From Bacillota bacterium (GTDB taxonomy: Bacteria > Bacillota > Clostridia > Lachnospirales > Anaerotignaceae), in NCBI GenBank assembly GCA_019422105.1, contig JAHZDZ010000008.1:110505-174504 (forward strand): a stretch of 64,000 bases of DNA, read 5' to 3'. This document shows positions 10,394-19,261 of the stretch, piece after piece. Numbering within the stretch: the first letter of the stretch is position 1; every line of letters begins with the position of its first letter. Made by a program: the position numbers and the translations under genes. The notes under the pieces were generated by a model, which had not been told where the DNA came from, ran no database searches, and saw only the letters and a program-made list of their open reading frames with translations.

Positions 10394-11338
10394 ATGAGCT
10401 TAGTCATTTTAAAAGAAGCTTTACAAAAAACACGGGAAGAAAGATACGTCTGGACAATGTACTTTTATAAAATTAAGGGCAGAGTCAGACAAGAGTATAT
10501 TACACATAAAATCAGGTTCACAAATGAAAATATGTTACCGGATTATGCATCAAGATTAGTAAACAGTGTCCTTCAGTTCCAAATAGGGGATAAAATCACT
10601 TCTGTAGAAAAATACGATGGGTCAAATCTAAAAACATCCTGTGATAAGATTTCTACCGATCATGAACTTTTAAAAGATAAATATGATAGCTTTCTTACCA
10701 GTATTATCAATGCAGGGGAAGATGGCTTGGAGAATCAGGCTTATAGCGGTTATTTATTTGCCGGTACTGCCATAGATTTGCCTGACGATTCTCCTTATAA
10801 AAATATAGCTTTTTTAAAGCATTCTCCGCCACAAGCTAAAATACAATCAAAAAGTAAAATGTATTTTATCAAAAGGGGATATGAACTGGATTATTCAGAC
10901 GATAATTATTACCGGCTATATTTTACAGTTGATAGTATTATTCTTAATAATGCCATATATTCTTTCAGTTTAGCATTTGAAAAAGTGTTTGGTCTAGAAC
11001 AAACGATTAAAAAGCATAAAAATGAAATTGTTGAAAAAATTTTAGAAACTCCTATAACCGCTAATCAGGACAATTTTAGGCAATATATTAACAGTTTTAA
11101 AAATTGTGATAAATTATATTTAACATTTAACCAGGACAGATACAGCAAATGCCTTTCAGCAGAGGGGAGGGCGTCTTTAAAAGATATTATAAATGTTGAA
11201 ACAAATGAATACGGTTATTTTGTAATCGACAGTCTTGAAAAGGCCAGAAATCTAATTGATTATTTGTGTATGAAACGTATCAAAGAAGCCGATACAAATG
11301 TTATTTATAAAATACCCAATGCTACAAAAGTTAGTTAA
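10394..11338 (+). CDS. DUF4868-type protein, possible Kiwa KwaB homologue
   Basis: The protein is 314 residues from ATG 10394, chosen because AGGAGG lies 5 bases upstream; an earlier ATG at 10325 has none. The N-terminal half is mixed; the C-terminal half (from about residue 155) shows the pattern of DUF4868 proteins: a short FIKRG strand, paired beta strands ending 'LNNAIYSFSLAFEKVF', a helix pair, and a closing 'KARNLIDYLCMKRI' helix. DUF4868 is the KwaB component of the Kiwa anti-phage system, which works with a small membrane protein. A membrane-protein gene of suitable size lies immediately downstream but on the opposite strand, with 4-base tail-to-tail overlap. Family assignment is by eye and moderate. 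Confidence 0.55.
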   Translation: MSLVILKEALQKTREERYVWTMYFYKIKGRVRQEYITHKIRFTNENMLPDYASRLVNSVLQFQIGDKITSVEKYDGSNLKTSCDKISTDHELLKDKYDSFLTSIINAGEDGLENQAYSGYLFAGTAIDLPDDSPYKNIAFLKHSPPQAKIQSKSKMYFIKRGYELDYSDDNYYRLYFTVDSIILNNAIYSFSLAFEKVFGLEQTIKKHKNEIVEKILETPITANQDNFRQYINSFKNCDKLYLTFNQDRYSKCLSAEGRASLKDIINVETNEYGYFVIDSLEKARNLIDYLCMKRIKEADTNVIYKIPNATKVS

Positions 11339-11964
11339 AAGGTGATGTAAATATCTTTGTCAAAGTCATAATATTCTATCTCATTGCCGATTTCCCTTGT
11401 TAAATCATTTTTGCTTAGAACAAGACATGATTCATAAATGTGTTCTCTGCCAAGGATATTGCATTTTAAATCACATTGATACATTCTATATTTTCTCCAT
11501 TCTAAATATATGTTTGTATAAATGTTGTTGTTCCTTATACATAGAAAGGCCAGTATTGAAAAATATATGAGGAATAAAACAATGTCACGCGGCGCTGAAA
11601 AATCGAAAGCTATCATTGGTAAAATATAGGCCAGTAAAAACTCTGATGATAATCTTTTTTCTTTCGTGCTTTTTTGGACAACACATCTCGGTTTAGGGAT
11701 ATTTGCTGTTTGCTTTTTAATAAAATGATTCATGAAAAAAATGCTGTACAGGACAACTATATTTATTGCGGCTAATACAACTAGCTCGGCAGATATAGTT
11801 GTTTTTATTATTGTTTTGACTGATATTTCAATAGCAGCCTCGTTCCATAAATGGGTTAGTTTAACAACGATGTTCCATATTTCACAAAAAGATATAGAAA
11901 TCCAAAGTGGAATGAAAGACGTTATAAACATACAAAATTTAAATCTTTTATCTATTATACTCAC
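11335..11964 (-). CDS. Four-helix membrane protein, possible KwaA-like partner
   Basis: The protein is about 209 residues with hydrophobic helices near residues 12-30, 55-78, 108-120 and 125-145, then a ~65-residue cytoplasmic tail. This size and topology fit KwaA, the membrane sensor of Kiwa, and it touches a DUF4868 gene, but its orientation is convergent instead of operonic. The start is uncertain: GTG at 11964 lies only one base after AAAGGA, whereas ATA codons at about 11958 and 11955 are better placed behind AAAGGATGTGA. The function otherwise would be listed as an unknown membrane protein. Confidence 0.5.
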   Translation of the reverse strand: MSIIDKRFKFCMFITSFIPLWISISFCEIWNIVVKLTHLWNEAAIEISVKTIIKTTISAELVVLAAINIVVLYSIFFMNHFIKKQTANIPKPRCVVQKSTKEKRLSSEFLLAYILPMIAFDFSAPRDIVLFLIYFSILAFLCIRNNNIYTNIYLEWRKYRMYQCDLKCNILGREHIYESCLVLSKNDLTREIGNEIEYYDFDKDIYITF

Positions 11965-12351
11965 ATCCTTTCATGGGCTTTAGAGTTTTTTTATTGTTTT
12001 GACAAAATATTTGGGTTACATGGTTACTTTTTTTCTTAATACCTGCTATAATGTGGCTCTATGGAGAAACTACCATGCTTCATTCTAATGTATGTATTAT
12101 AACCTCTTATTTATTATTGTCTCAATTTAATTTTATTATAAATGTTAATCCAATATTTTACAAGCGAACAAATTCTTAATATCTCATTTAAGAGATATTA
12201 TTCTGAGGTTGTTGCAAATATGAATCAACATATTAGAATTTTGTGTTAAGTTATTTCAAAATGGAATGCCTCAAGAATCCAATAAAAAGAAGAGAGGCGA
12301 ACACTAAAAATTAAGACACAGTAATTTATAAAAATAAGAGCCATCGGCTCT
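11965..12351. other. Intergenic stretch with few signals
   Basis: No gene was recognised in these 387 bases. A TGCTATAAT extended -10 box on the plus strand (about 12044) has no good gene after it. A minus-strand hairpin AGAGCC-GAT-GGCTCT followed by TATTTTT (about 12337-12353) is a terminator for the membrane-protein gene ending at 12352. Confidence 0.5.
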
Positions 12352-12957
12352 TTATTCTTTATAATAGGTAATCTCAATTTTTGTAAATTGTGATGTATTT
12401 AGCATTATTATATCTTCCTCTTGTCTAAACCTATCTATTAAAATTTTTCCGTCTTTGTCCAGATATTGATAATTTGACAATACAACGATAGGCTCTCTAT
12501 TGTTTTCTTCAACGTATTTAAAAACACCATAATAAGAAGTATCATCCGGCATAAATACTCTTATTAAGCAGCTGGGACGTAAAACATCTATCCAAATATT
12601 CTTGTTCGTCGTTTTACCCAAATGCAGGCTTGCTAACCTATTATTAAACTTATTCCCTGTGACCACGTATCCGCCCAATATACCTGCCATCACACCTGAT
12701 AATATTAAGAGCAGGGGATAGAGGCGAGAAGATTCATTTATTATAGAATTTGTTACAAAATCAAACAATACTTTTAGTAAAAAACTTGCCGTAACGCTCG
12801 TAAAAATCAAATGGTCAATCTTTGCTGTTTCTCCTTTACTCGAAATCCAGTTAAAAAGCTCAAGGAAAAGATAGCCTGGAATAACATATGTAAGAAATAG
12901 TGGTATATTCTCTATAATGTTAAAAATTAGATCTATAAAATCACCCTCTATTTTCAT
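12352..12957 (-). CDS. Membrane protein, DUF6338-like
   Basis: The protein is about 201 residues. It has two to three N-terminal hydrophobic segments (FLTYVIPGYLFLELF; a segment near residue 55; LLLILSGVMAGILGGYVV), then a soluble beta-rich domain (RVFMPDDTSYYGVFKYV..., LIDRFRQEEDIIML). The 'IPGYLFLELFNWI' opening and the cytoplasmic SH3-like half resemble DUF6338 proteins found in phages and mobile elements. It is the first cargo gene after the ribozyme core. ATG 12957 lacks a ribosome binding site; an ATA a little downstream follows GAGGGTGA at good distance, so the true protein may be six to eight residues shorter. The function is unknown; membrane-based exclusion or defence is an inference from the neighbourhood. 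Confidence 0.55.
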   Translation of the reverse strand: MKIEGDFIDLIFNIIENIPLFLTYVIPGYLFLELFNWISSKGETAKIDHLIFTSVTASFLLKVLFDFVTNSIINESSRLYPLLLILSGVMAGILGGYVVTGNKFNNRLASLHLGKTTNKNIWIDVLRPSCLIRVFMPDDTSYYGVFKYVEENNREPIVVLSNYQYLDKDGKILIDRFRQEEDIIMLNTSQFTKIEITYYKE

Positions 12958-12989
12958 TGGAATTATTTGAGTTGTTACTATTATTATTG

Positions 12990-13472
12990 TTGTTAAATTT
13001 TACTGGTTAGACTCTTTCATCTAAACGTATTACTGAAATTTACAAAATCGCAATACGCACTATACATTAAAAGCATACCCAATAAGGCAGGGGATACTCT
13101 GAGGATCGGTATGTCTCTGAACATCCATTCCTATTCAACAGTTTAGTCCCTTTTACGGGGGTATATTGTTTAGATATAAAATCTTAGGAATGTGTGCTGC
13201 TGATTTTCACCTTGTTAATAGCACTTAGGCGTACACTGTGTTTGCACACAGTTTACCATATGCCGAATATTCAATTTTTTCTGCCTTTCGCACATTTACG
13301 CATATCGTTGCCGATTTCGATTTAGGAGAATATTCATAGGTGTCAGTTCCAGCAATTACTCCTCGTTGGTTTATTTTAGAACTCCCAAACGCACAGATTT
13401 GTACTATGAACCATTTTATCATTTCCTTATCTGTGTTAGACCAATTTAAAAATCTAGGCAATTTTTAAGCAT
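12990..13472 (-). ncRNA. Group I ribozyme core of the large tape-measure intron
   Basis: Reading the minus strand from 13472: the P1 partner GCCTAG; element P-like TAATTGCTGGAACTG (13343-13362); Q-like AAAATCAGCAGC (13194-13208); R-like GTTCAGAGACATACC (13109-13123); a P8-like region; then AAGAGTCTAACC (13005-13018), which supplies the second P7 strand (AGAC/GTCT). A short frame at 13225-13461 merely overlaps the ribozyme and reads through P3-P6. All conserved core pieces are in order and correctly spaced for a complete core of about 480 nt; the 3' splice site is not nearby. Confidence 0.75.
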
Positions 13473-14040
13473 ACCTAACCTCGAAGGCGGTAAGATCTAA
13501 GTTCTTGATAAATGCGGTTAGTCCGCCAATTACTCCTATTGTTCCAAAAAGTCCCAATTTACCCGTAACGGTATCCACAACATTTCCGATTTGTGTTAAA
13601 CCGTCAACAATGGTTTTCATATCTTCACGTTGAAAAAGATTCTGCGCAATTCCAACGCCAGTCTCAGAAAGTCGATTGAGTTTATAGTCAAGGCTGTCCA
13701 TAATAACGGCCATTTCTGCCTCTGCATTTCCTGCGCTGCTAGACATTGTTTCCATTGCTTTTTTGGCAGCCTTGAAGTTATTAATTGCAGCGGCTACATT
13801 TTGTCCTTGCCTTTTGCCTGCAATAACCTCCAAAAGTCCTGCCTGGTCTTTATCCGAAAGCTGATCATAAATTTCACTTATTTCTTCCAGGAGTTGATAT
13901 GTTGATTTGTATTCTGTTTTTGCAGCGTCTGTAAATAAACTTATTCCGCCTGGAGTAGAAGCGGTTTTTGTTAAATCAGCAATCTCACCGGACAGTTGTT
14001 CAACATTATTTGTGTATGACTCCGTTTCTTCGTTGTACAT
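13473..14040 (-). CDS. Tail tape measure protein, exon 2
   Basis: This exon encodes about 189 residues beginning near MYNEETESY and ending '...LTAFEVR' plus one base. The segment 'YQLLEEISEIYDQLSDKDQAGLLEVIAGKRQGQ' and the following asparagine/alanine helix are the conserved part of TP901-type tape measure proteins that normally follows directly after 'KTVAMRLRG'. That motif ends exon 1, so the two pieces are one gene interrupted by the small intron. The frame reaches a stop only after entering the next intron. Confidence 0.85.
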
Positions 14041-14377
14041 TCTATTACTTTCACCACGACTGGTTACTGACCATAATTTTATGGCGGTTAGTCATTTCTG
14101 GCTAACTCTCACGTTTCATATAATTAAGGGGTATATCGTGAGATTGGACTGTATATTACTCTCGTCTATACAACAGGGAGGATAACTTCAATATATATGT
14201 TACCATATATATCCTGCAGTCTCTGAGGATTTTATGAATTTTCACATAATTAAAGCTCCTGAAAATCCATAATCTTTCCTAAGTCTCTGAGTCCCCACTC
14301 CTTTGACTTATATAGTTATCATCTATGTTTTAGGCACATAGCATATAATTTTCATTATATGAGGGCATGTGAAGTTT
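14041..14377 (-). mobile_element. Small ORF-less group I intron in the tape measure gene
   Basis: Exon 1 ends AGGGGT, which pairs with GCCCTC shortly inside the intron with a U-G wobble at the cut. P7 strands are visible as CAGAGACTGCA (14215-14226) and ATACAGTCC (14146-14156), in the order expected of an R-S pair, with AAAATCCTCAG as a Q-like element just before. Length is about 335 nt, with no coding capacity. No in-frame G fits perfectly as the last intron base, so the 3' splice site is uncertain by a few bases. Confidence 0.75.
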
Positions 14378-16285
14378 ACCCCTAAGCCTCATTGCAACAG
14401 TTTTGAAAGCAGTACCTACAGAATCATCGTCACGAGTGATTTCTACGGCTGCCGTTTCAAGTGCAATTGTCTCTTCAAGTGTATTGTTTGCTTCTTTCAT
14501 TGCTGAGGATGACTTTTTTAACATGTTTACAATTTCGCCATTAGAAGTCGCAGCGGTATTTCCGATTGCATTCACTTTTGACATAATCCCATCAAGTACA
14601 TTATCAGGTTCTATATCAAAAGCTTTCATAATGCTAACTAAGCCATTTGTGGCGGCGTCTGTGTCCATATCAGGGGAAATTGCGGCGAACTGTGAAGAGT
14701 ATTCAGCCATTTTAGTTGCGGCTTCCGCTGTGCTGTACCCTAAACGTGACCAGGCGCTGGCCTGTTCAATAATTTCTTTTGTGGTAACGCCCATTTGCTT
14801 TGCAGTTACATTGGCAGAAAGATAGAACTTATCTAACTGTGATGCTGTCATACTTGTTGTTTTCTTTAAATCAACCAGAGCTGTATCTAATTCTTTAACA
14901 GAAATAATAGCCTCTTTTGTTTTTCTTACCGCTGTCATAATAAGGGAGGTTGCACTTGTCCAATAAGCAAAGGAGGACATACCTTTTTTTATTGTTTGAA
15001 AGAAGGAATCTCCCAGCTTGCCCATACCCCGCATTTCGGCTTCGACTTTTCTGACAGAAGTAGTAATTTCGTTGCCTTTCGCTTTTGTAACGGTAGCGGC
15101 ATTTTGCAGTTGTGAAATATATCCGCTTATCTGATTTTTTGCGCCGCTTGTCATTGCCGTATTGTTCGCTAAAAAGGTCTGTAATTTAGCAATCAATGCC
15201 TCCACTGCGTCTCTTGTCATATACATACTGCTTGCAAGAGAATTGGATGCATTTGTATTTTTTAGTGCAGCTTGGAATTTTTGATAGGCTACTCTTTGCT
15301 GTTCGAGCGAAGAATTACTGTTCCCCATAACCGCATTTAAGTGCCTTTCGGCAGCCTCTAATTCATTTATTCTGTTTTGGACGCTTGTTAATGTTACGCC
15401 CAGCCTTTGATATTTCTCAATTTGCTGCTGTACCTGGCTATTGTAATAACCGCTTCCCATATTATCCTTAATTTGGGGCAGAATATTTGACTTAAAATGG
15501 TTAAGGGAATTTAATTCCTGATATGCCTTATTGGCTTCAGCGGTAACAGCTTGCAAACTCGTTTTATATTTTGTCATATCACCCTTTGATGATACGTTAG
15601 CTAATTCTGTCTCAAGCTGTTTTACCTTATCTGTAAACTCGCCGGTTAGAATACCTTGCTCTCTCCACTTTGATTCCAGCAAGTCCAATTTTGACTGCAT
15701 TTCTGCAACACTTCCTGAAATCTGCCCAATTATCTTTACATCATCGGTTTGAACAAGGCTCCCTCTGGTTCTGGAAGGAAATTTTACCTTTGCCAATTCA
15801 AATTGTAATTGTTTGATGACACCGTTAGCATCTGTGACAGTGGCAGAAAGAGATTTTACCTGGCCGTTGGCTTTTTCGACTCCATTTATTGTAATATCAG
15901 TGTATCCTTTAGAAGATAAAGTTTTTTTCATCTGCTCCGACATTTTTTTTACAGAATTATAAATCTTTGATTCATATATTCTTTGCTGTTTGTCCAAATC
16001 AGACGGATTCAATATCGCTTCTGCAATGGAGCCTTTACTATTTGACTTAATACTTTGCCCAAGCCTTTGTACCTGTCTTTGAATTTTATCAGGTGCAAGG
16101 CTGACATCTAATGTGATTTTGCTGGTGGAAAGGGCACTTTTAATGTCTGCCAGAGCTGATTTATTTAAAACTATATGGCTTATATTTATTGAAAGGTTTT
16201 TAAGATTGTTTAATTCAGACTCTATATTGCTCTGCGTTTTAGATTTGTCTAAAACGCCTTGCAGCAATATTTTAAAATCCTCCAT
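14378..16285 (-). CDS. Tail tape measure protein, exon 1 (N-terminal)
   Basis: This exon encodes 636 residues. The ATG at 16285 follows AAAGGAG. Residues 1-430 are mostly coiled coil; residues about 440-636 are the conserved PhageMin_Tail/TP901 core ('ELDTALVDLKKTTS', 'ASAWSRLGYS', 'AVEITRDDDSVGTAFKTVAMRLRG'). The frame ends 15 codons into the intron with unrelated sequence. The product measures tail length and is packed inside the tail tube. It is the last of the head-to-tail series and is transcribed leftward with the structural genes. Confidence 0.9.
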
Positions 16286-16347
16286 GTTTTTTGACCACTC
16301 CTTTCATTTATGGCAATAAAAAAACACACGATTAAGTGTGCTTTGGT

Positions 16348-16818
16348 TCATTGTATTGGCAGTCCGGCTTTTATCAAATTTCTTTTTAATAATGCGCCGA
16401 TTCCTTGCTCTCCGCCCAGCGCCTTGATGGTGTCGTTCCAGATATGGACTTTTCCTGCTCTGGTATATCCATGCGCTCCCGATTCGTTATTCCAATAAAG
16501 AATATCTTCTCCTGTTGCAGGTATGTTGGATATTGTGCGGGGTTCTCCATATGTGTCAGGGTACTGGTATTTGAGATATTCTTCGCTGATACCGACTTCG
16601 CATGAAACAGTATTGTTGTTTATGGTAATTTTGGGATGAATAGGGCTGTCTCTTAACATATACTGCCTAATATAAACTTTTGGTTTGTATTCCTCATAAT
16701 ATGCGTCAATATAAAGGTTTAATACCTTATTGATTTCTTGCTGTGTTAGATCAACTGCTTGTTTTATTTTTGCTTCGATAATGGAGGCAAATTCGTTTAT
16801 ATTTTTTATAGTCGGCAA
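16348..16818 (-). CDS. Phage structural protein, unknown (tail region)
   Basis: The protein is 156 residues with a TTG start behind GGAGG. An N-terminal helical region (IIEAKIKQAVDLTQQEINKV) is followed by tyrosine-rich beta segments and 'GAHGYTRAGKVHIWNDTIKALGG'. The helix-then-beta layout with a terminal 'HIWND' motif resembles minor tail or neck proteins (HK97 gp10-like), but the position between the resolvase group and the tape measure gene is unusual. The assignment is tentative. Confidence 0.6.
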   Translation of the reverse strand: MPTIKNINEFASIIEAKIKQAVDLTQQEINKVLNLYIDAYYEEYKPKVYIRQYMLRDSPIHPKITINNNTVSCEVGISEEYLKYQYPDTYGEPRTISNIPATGEDILYWNNESGAHGYTRAGKVHIWNDTIKALGGEQGIGALLKRNLIKAGLPIQ

Positions 16819-16856
16819 TTGAATACCTCCAATTTTATTTACGGGGTTTTCTTTTC

Positions 16857-17129
16857 TTACTTATTGGCACCGATATTTTTAATAATGTCTTTTATCATTG
16901 TTTCCTGCGTTTCGGGACTATTCATATTTTCCATATATTGAACTATTTTTTTGAAGTCTTCTTTTGTTAAAGAGCCAATGGTTTCCTTTTGCGATTTTAT
17001 GTAATCATTTACAGTATCTACTATTTCTTTTATCTCGGTAATTGCTGATGCGGCGTTGATAACGAGTATTTTCTTGGAATCCTTATATAATTTTCTTAAT
17101 TTAAAATATTCTCTGATCCTTTTTACCAT
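16857..17129 (-). CDS. Small helical protein, unknown
   Basis: The protein is 90 residues. The ATG at 17129 follows GAAAGGATG. It is predicted almost wholly alpha-helical (REYFKLRKLYKDSKKIL, ITEIKEIVDTVNDYI, IVQYMENMNS). It occupies the place where many siphophages encode tail assembly chaperones, and the spacing to both neighbours is short. No family was recognised. Confidence 0.6.
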   Translation of the reverse strand: MVKRIREYFKLRKLYKDSKKILVINAASAITEIKEIVDTVNDYIKSQKETIGSLTKEDFKKIVQYMENMNSPETQETMIKDIIKNIGANK

Positions 17130-17143
17130 ATTGATTCATCCTT

Positions 17144-17344
17144 TCATCTGACAAGTTCTAGTTTAGATTGAATACAGTCTATGCAAAGCTCGTCTCCATC
17201 GAAATAGAAAAGCTCACCAAAATCAACTGTACTTTTACATTTATCGCAGATATATATTTTTACATGACGGTTTGGGCAAAGTTCCTGTTGGCATGGATAC
17301 GAGGGGGTGGCACAGTTGCAGCAATTGTTAATAAAACCAACCAT
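17144..17344 (-). CDS. Small zinc-binding protein
   Basis: The protein is 66 residues. The start ATG follows AAGGAGA. It holds eight cysteines: CCNCATPSYPC near the N-terminus, then CDKC and CIDC forming a second ribbon. It is probably a two-zinc protein, with nucleic acid or protein interaction likely. It sits directly after the RuvC-like gene in the same operon. Confidence 0.65.
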   Translation of the reverse strand: MVGFINNCCNCATPSYPCQQELCPNRHVKIYICDKCKSTVDFGELFYFDGDELCIDCIQSKLELVR

Positions 17345-17362
17345 TTTTATCTCCTTATTTGT

Positions 17363-17845
17363 CTATTTCACAGGTGATTTTGAGAATTTATTGATAACAG
17401 CCTGTCCTATTAAGATTGACTCTGCCACGTCATCGTTAACATCGATCGCATAGTCCTCTTTGACTTTTTCTATGGCCATTTTTTTTAACTGATCCCGTTT
17501 TTGTTTACTTTGCTTTATTCCAGAAAGCTTTCTCCATTCCGTAGGGCGTATGGTTTCAAAGCAGCAATTATTTTGTATGCACCATCCGTATACTACCCCT
17601 TGCAGGCGTGTTAAAAATCTTTGCACCTGTGGGTTACGGACAACTACGGTTTCCTCTATGTATACTATGTCGGGAGAATATTTTTTTAAGACGCTTAAAA
17701 TAGACAGTGACATATTTCTGAATCTTTGTGTCATGTCAATACTGGTGGGGTAGGAGAGCAGTAGGCTTTCCCGATAGACTCCGTCTATAAACAAGGCTAT
17801 TCCTGTACTTTTGGTTGAGGAATCAATAGCAATTAATTTTGTCAT
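17363..17845 (-). CDS. RuvC-like Holliday junction resolvase
   Basis: The protein is 160 residues with an RNase H-like fold. The first strand 'LIAIDSSTKSTGIAL' carries the catalytic Asp (D8), 'VYIEETVV' supplies Glu (about 64/65), and the late 'DVNDDVAESILIG' gives the closing acidic residues of the RuvC active site. Such phage enzymes cut branched DNA before packaging. The ATG overlaps the stop of the preceding gene (translational coupling). Its position between tail genes is uncommon but does occur in SPbeta-like and other Firmicutes phages. Confidence 0.8.
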   Translation of the reverse strand: MTKLIAIDSSTKSTGIALFIDGVYRESLLLSYPTSIDMTQRFRNMSLSILSVLKKYSPDIVYIEETVVVRNPQVQRFLTRLQGVVYGWCIQNNCCFETIRPTEWRKLSGIKQSKQKRDQLKKMAIEKVKEDYAIDVNDDVAESILIGQAVINKFSKSPVK

Positions 17846-18102
17846 TCCTTTGTATATACATCTCCCATTTTAAGCTGGTGATTACGGTACTTGGGGAATA
17901 ACGGCGCCGTTTCTTTTCGGCTGAATACATAAATCATAATTGGCCTTTCATCTCTGTCGCTTAAGGACACATACATATCAATTGGCTTTACTCCGTTAGA
18001 CACATAAAGCATAAGCTGGTTTATATCATAAATGCGAACAATATCAACCCCATAATCTTTACATGGAAGTTCTCCAAATCTTTTTATATTCAAACTTTTC
18101 AT
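17842..18102 (-). CDS. Hypothetical protein upstream of the resolvase
   Basis: The protein is about 86 residues beginning MKSLNIKRFGEL. The frame is open further upstream to 18198, but that part overlaps a strong hairpin (18124-18170), so the start is placed at ATG 18102 or the nearby TTG. The ATG lies right on the AAAGG box, so TTG at about 18093 has better spacing. The protein is mixed alpha/beta; 'PIDMYVSLSDRDERPIMIYVF' suggests a beta sheet. No family is recognised. Confidence 0.55.
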   Translation of the reverse strand: MKSLNIKRFGELPCKDYGVDIVRIYDINQLMLYVSNGVKPIDMYVSLSDRDERPIMIYVFSRKETAPLFPKYRNHQLKMGDVYTKE

Positions 18103-18116
18103 CCTTTCTAAATTTC

Positions 18117-18170
18117 GTAAAAAGAGGGGACATAGAAATTGCCTTATGGCATATCCATATGTCCCCCTTG
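18117..18170 (-). terminator. Hairpin with terminator character between tail genes
   Basis: On the minus strand GGGGGACATA...CTATGTCCCC forms a stem of about 10 bp followed by CTCTTTTTAC. It separates the small gene ending at 18200 from the resolvase operon and could attenuate host-polymerase transcription. Confidence 0.6.
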
Positions 18171-18199
18171 AATCAATTTTTAATGGATTGAGGAACACG

Positions 18200-18397
18200 T
18201 TATTTTGTTTTTGTGTTGATTGTCTCTTTTATTTTATATATTCCGTTTTGGAAAGTTAGCTCAATTTCTTTTCCTTTTAACAAAGCAACATTCTCTTCTT
18301 TTTTAAAACAGATTTGTGTTTTCTGCCTGTCAATGTCTACTTCAATACAGTCATAGCCGTAATTGCCGTAAAACGCATCTGCTACTTTAACTTTCAT
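18200..18397 (-). CDS. Small hypothetical protein
   Basis: The protein is 65 residues. The ATG is preceded by a GGAGG box. Four to five beta strands are predicted (VKVADAFYGNYGYDCIEVDID, IELTFQNGIYKIKETI), suggesting a small barrel. It lies between the tail tube gene and the resolvase group. Confidence 0.6.
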   Translation of the reverse strand: MKVKVADAFYGNYGYDCIEVDIDRQKTQICFKKEENVALLKGKEIELTFQNGIYKIKETINTKTK

Positions 18398-18416
18398 CCA
18401 AATCCTCCAATCAGTT

Positions 18417-19211
18417 TTAATATTTAATCATCTGAATCATGTTGTTGGAATTAGATGCTTTTAAAATCTCACACTCAAAGGATGTGGTCATAGGATCGCC
18501 CTCCGCAGAGAAGCCAAGGCTAAGATTGGATGACCATTTCAAGTTTGGAATGACAACCTGGAACCCTTCATCCTTGCCTGTATCAACGTTTCTTACTACA
18601 GTGTCCCCAACCAGCTTGTAAGTGCCTGAGAATTTATCGCTTGTAATGACAAAAGTTTCCGCTGTATCGCCGCTGTCGTAGGTGTAGTATACAATTACTT
18701 TTTTATTGGCCGCTGAAGCTACTGTCAGCGTTTTTCCTGTTAAAGTAGCGCTTGCCATATCAAGCGGAGTACCACAGTCGTTGTCCGCATCATATACAAG
18801 GATATTTGCTGCTGCTTCCTTTGGTGTATAGGCAAGGTTGATTACACCGGATGCGTTTGCCGTAAGGGGGTATAAATCTCCCTTATCTACAGGGGAAGAG
18901 CCGGTTGTATCGTAGTCTGTGTCCTGCCTCATATGAAGTGTCTGTGCCCCTGTTTTTGTGGCAATACCAGAAATCAATTCCATAGATTTAGGAGAGAGCA
19001 GGGCATCCTCAATCGTCATTTTACCTTCCTTATTAATTTCCCAGGTAATAAGCTTGGGATTTCCTTTTCCGCCTCTCGCATATACCTTTTCACTTGTAAA
19101 TTCAATGTTGGATGTCTTTAATGTGTCAAAAAAGATAACCGGCTTATTGGTAGCCATATCATATAATGTTACATTGAGCACTTCTTTTGCTCCGAATTTT
19201 CCGTTTGCCAT
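18417..19211 (-). CDS. Major tail (tube) protein
   Basis: The protein is 264 residues, rich in beta strands, with an internal 'GVINLAYTPKEAAANILVYDADN' Ig-like or insertion segment. The N-terminal 'GKFGAKEVLNVTLYDMATNKPVIFFDTLKTSNIEF' and C-terminal 'MTTSFECEILKASN' are typical of tail tube proteins of long-tailed phages, where copies stack into the tail tube. The ATG has an AAGGAGG box. Its position before the tape measure region fits. Confidence 0.75.
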   Translation of the reverse strand: MANGKFGAKEVLNVTLYDMATNKPVIFFDTLKTSNIEFTSEKVYARGGKGNPKLITWEINKEGKMTIEDALLSPKSMELISGIATKTGAQTLHMRQDTDYDTTGSSPVDKGDLYPLTANASGVINLAYTPKEAAANILVYDADNDCGTPLDMASATLTGKTLTVASAANKKVIVYYTYDSGDTAETFVITSDKFSGTYKLVGDTVVRNVDTGKDEGFQVVIPNLKWSSNLSLGFSAEGDPMTTSFECEILKASNSNNMIQMIKY

Positions 19212-19261
19212 GTTAAAATTCCTCCTTAAAATAGGTAATATAACCCGTTTTTAAATGGGTT

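Larger units (their letters stand above)
4488..13472 (-). mobile_element. Group I intron of ~9 kb with defence-type cargo, inside the tape measure gene
   Basis: The tape measure frame stops after 'EVR' at 13473 and resumes at about 4487 in a compatible phase (one base of a codon before, two after). The 5' splice site follows TTAGGT, which pairs over 6 bp with GCCTAG a few bases into the intron, with the U-G wobble at the splice point expected of group I introns. Core elements P (13343-13362), Q (13194-13208), R (13112-13122) and the other P7 strand (13005-13018) are visible. About 8.5 kb of genes on both strands follow before exon 3. No homing endonuclease, TnpA/TnpB or reverse transcriptase is present. 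Alternatively a small intron later received an independent insertion. The 3' splice site after G at 4488 is the best in-frame candidate, not proven. Confidence 0.72.

Noticed and set aside
13225..13461. 78-codon minus-strand ORF within the intron
   Set aside because: It coincides with the ribozyme core P3-P6 region and begins with a TTG lacking a ribosome binding site.
4488..13472. IStron or transposon explanation for the tape measure insertion
   Set aside because: No TnpA, TnpB, DDE transposase, recombinase or terminal inverted repeats could be recognised; only group I elements are visible.
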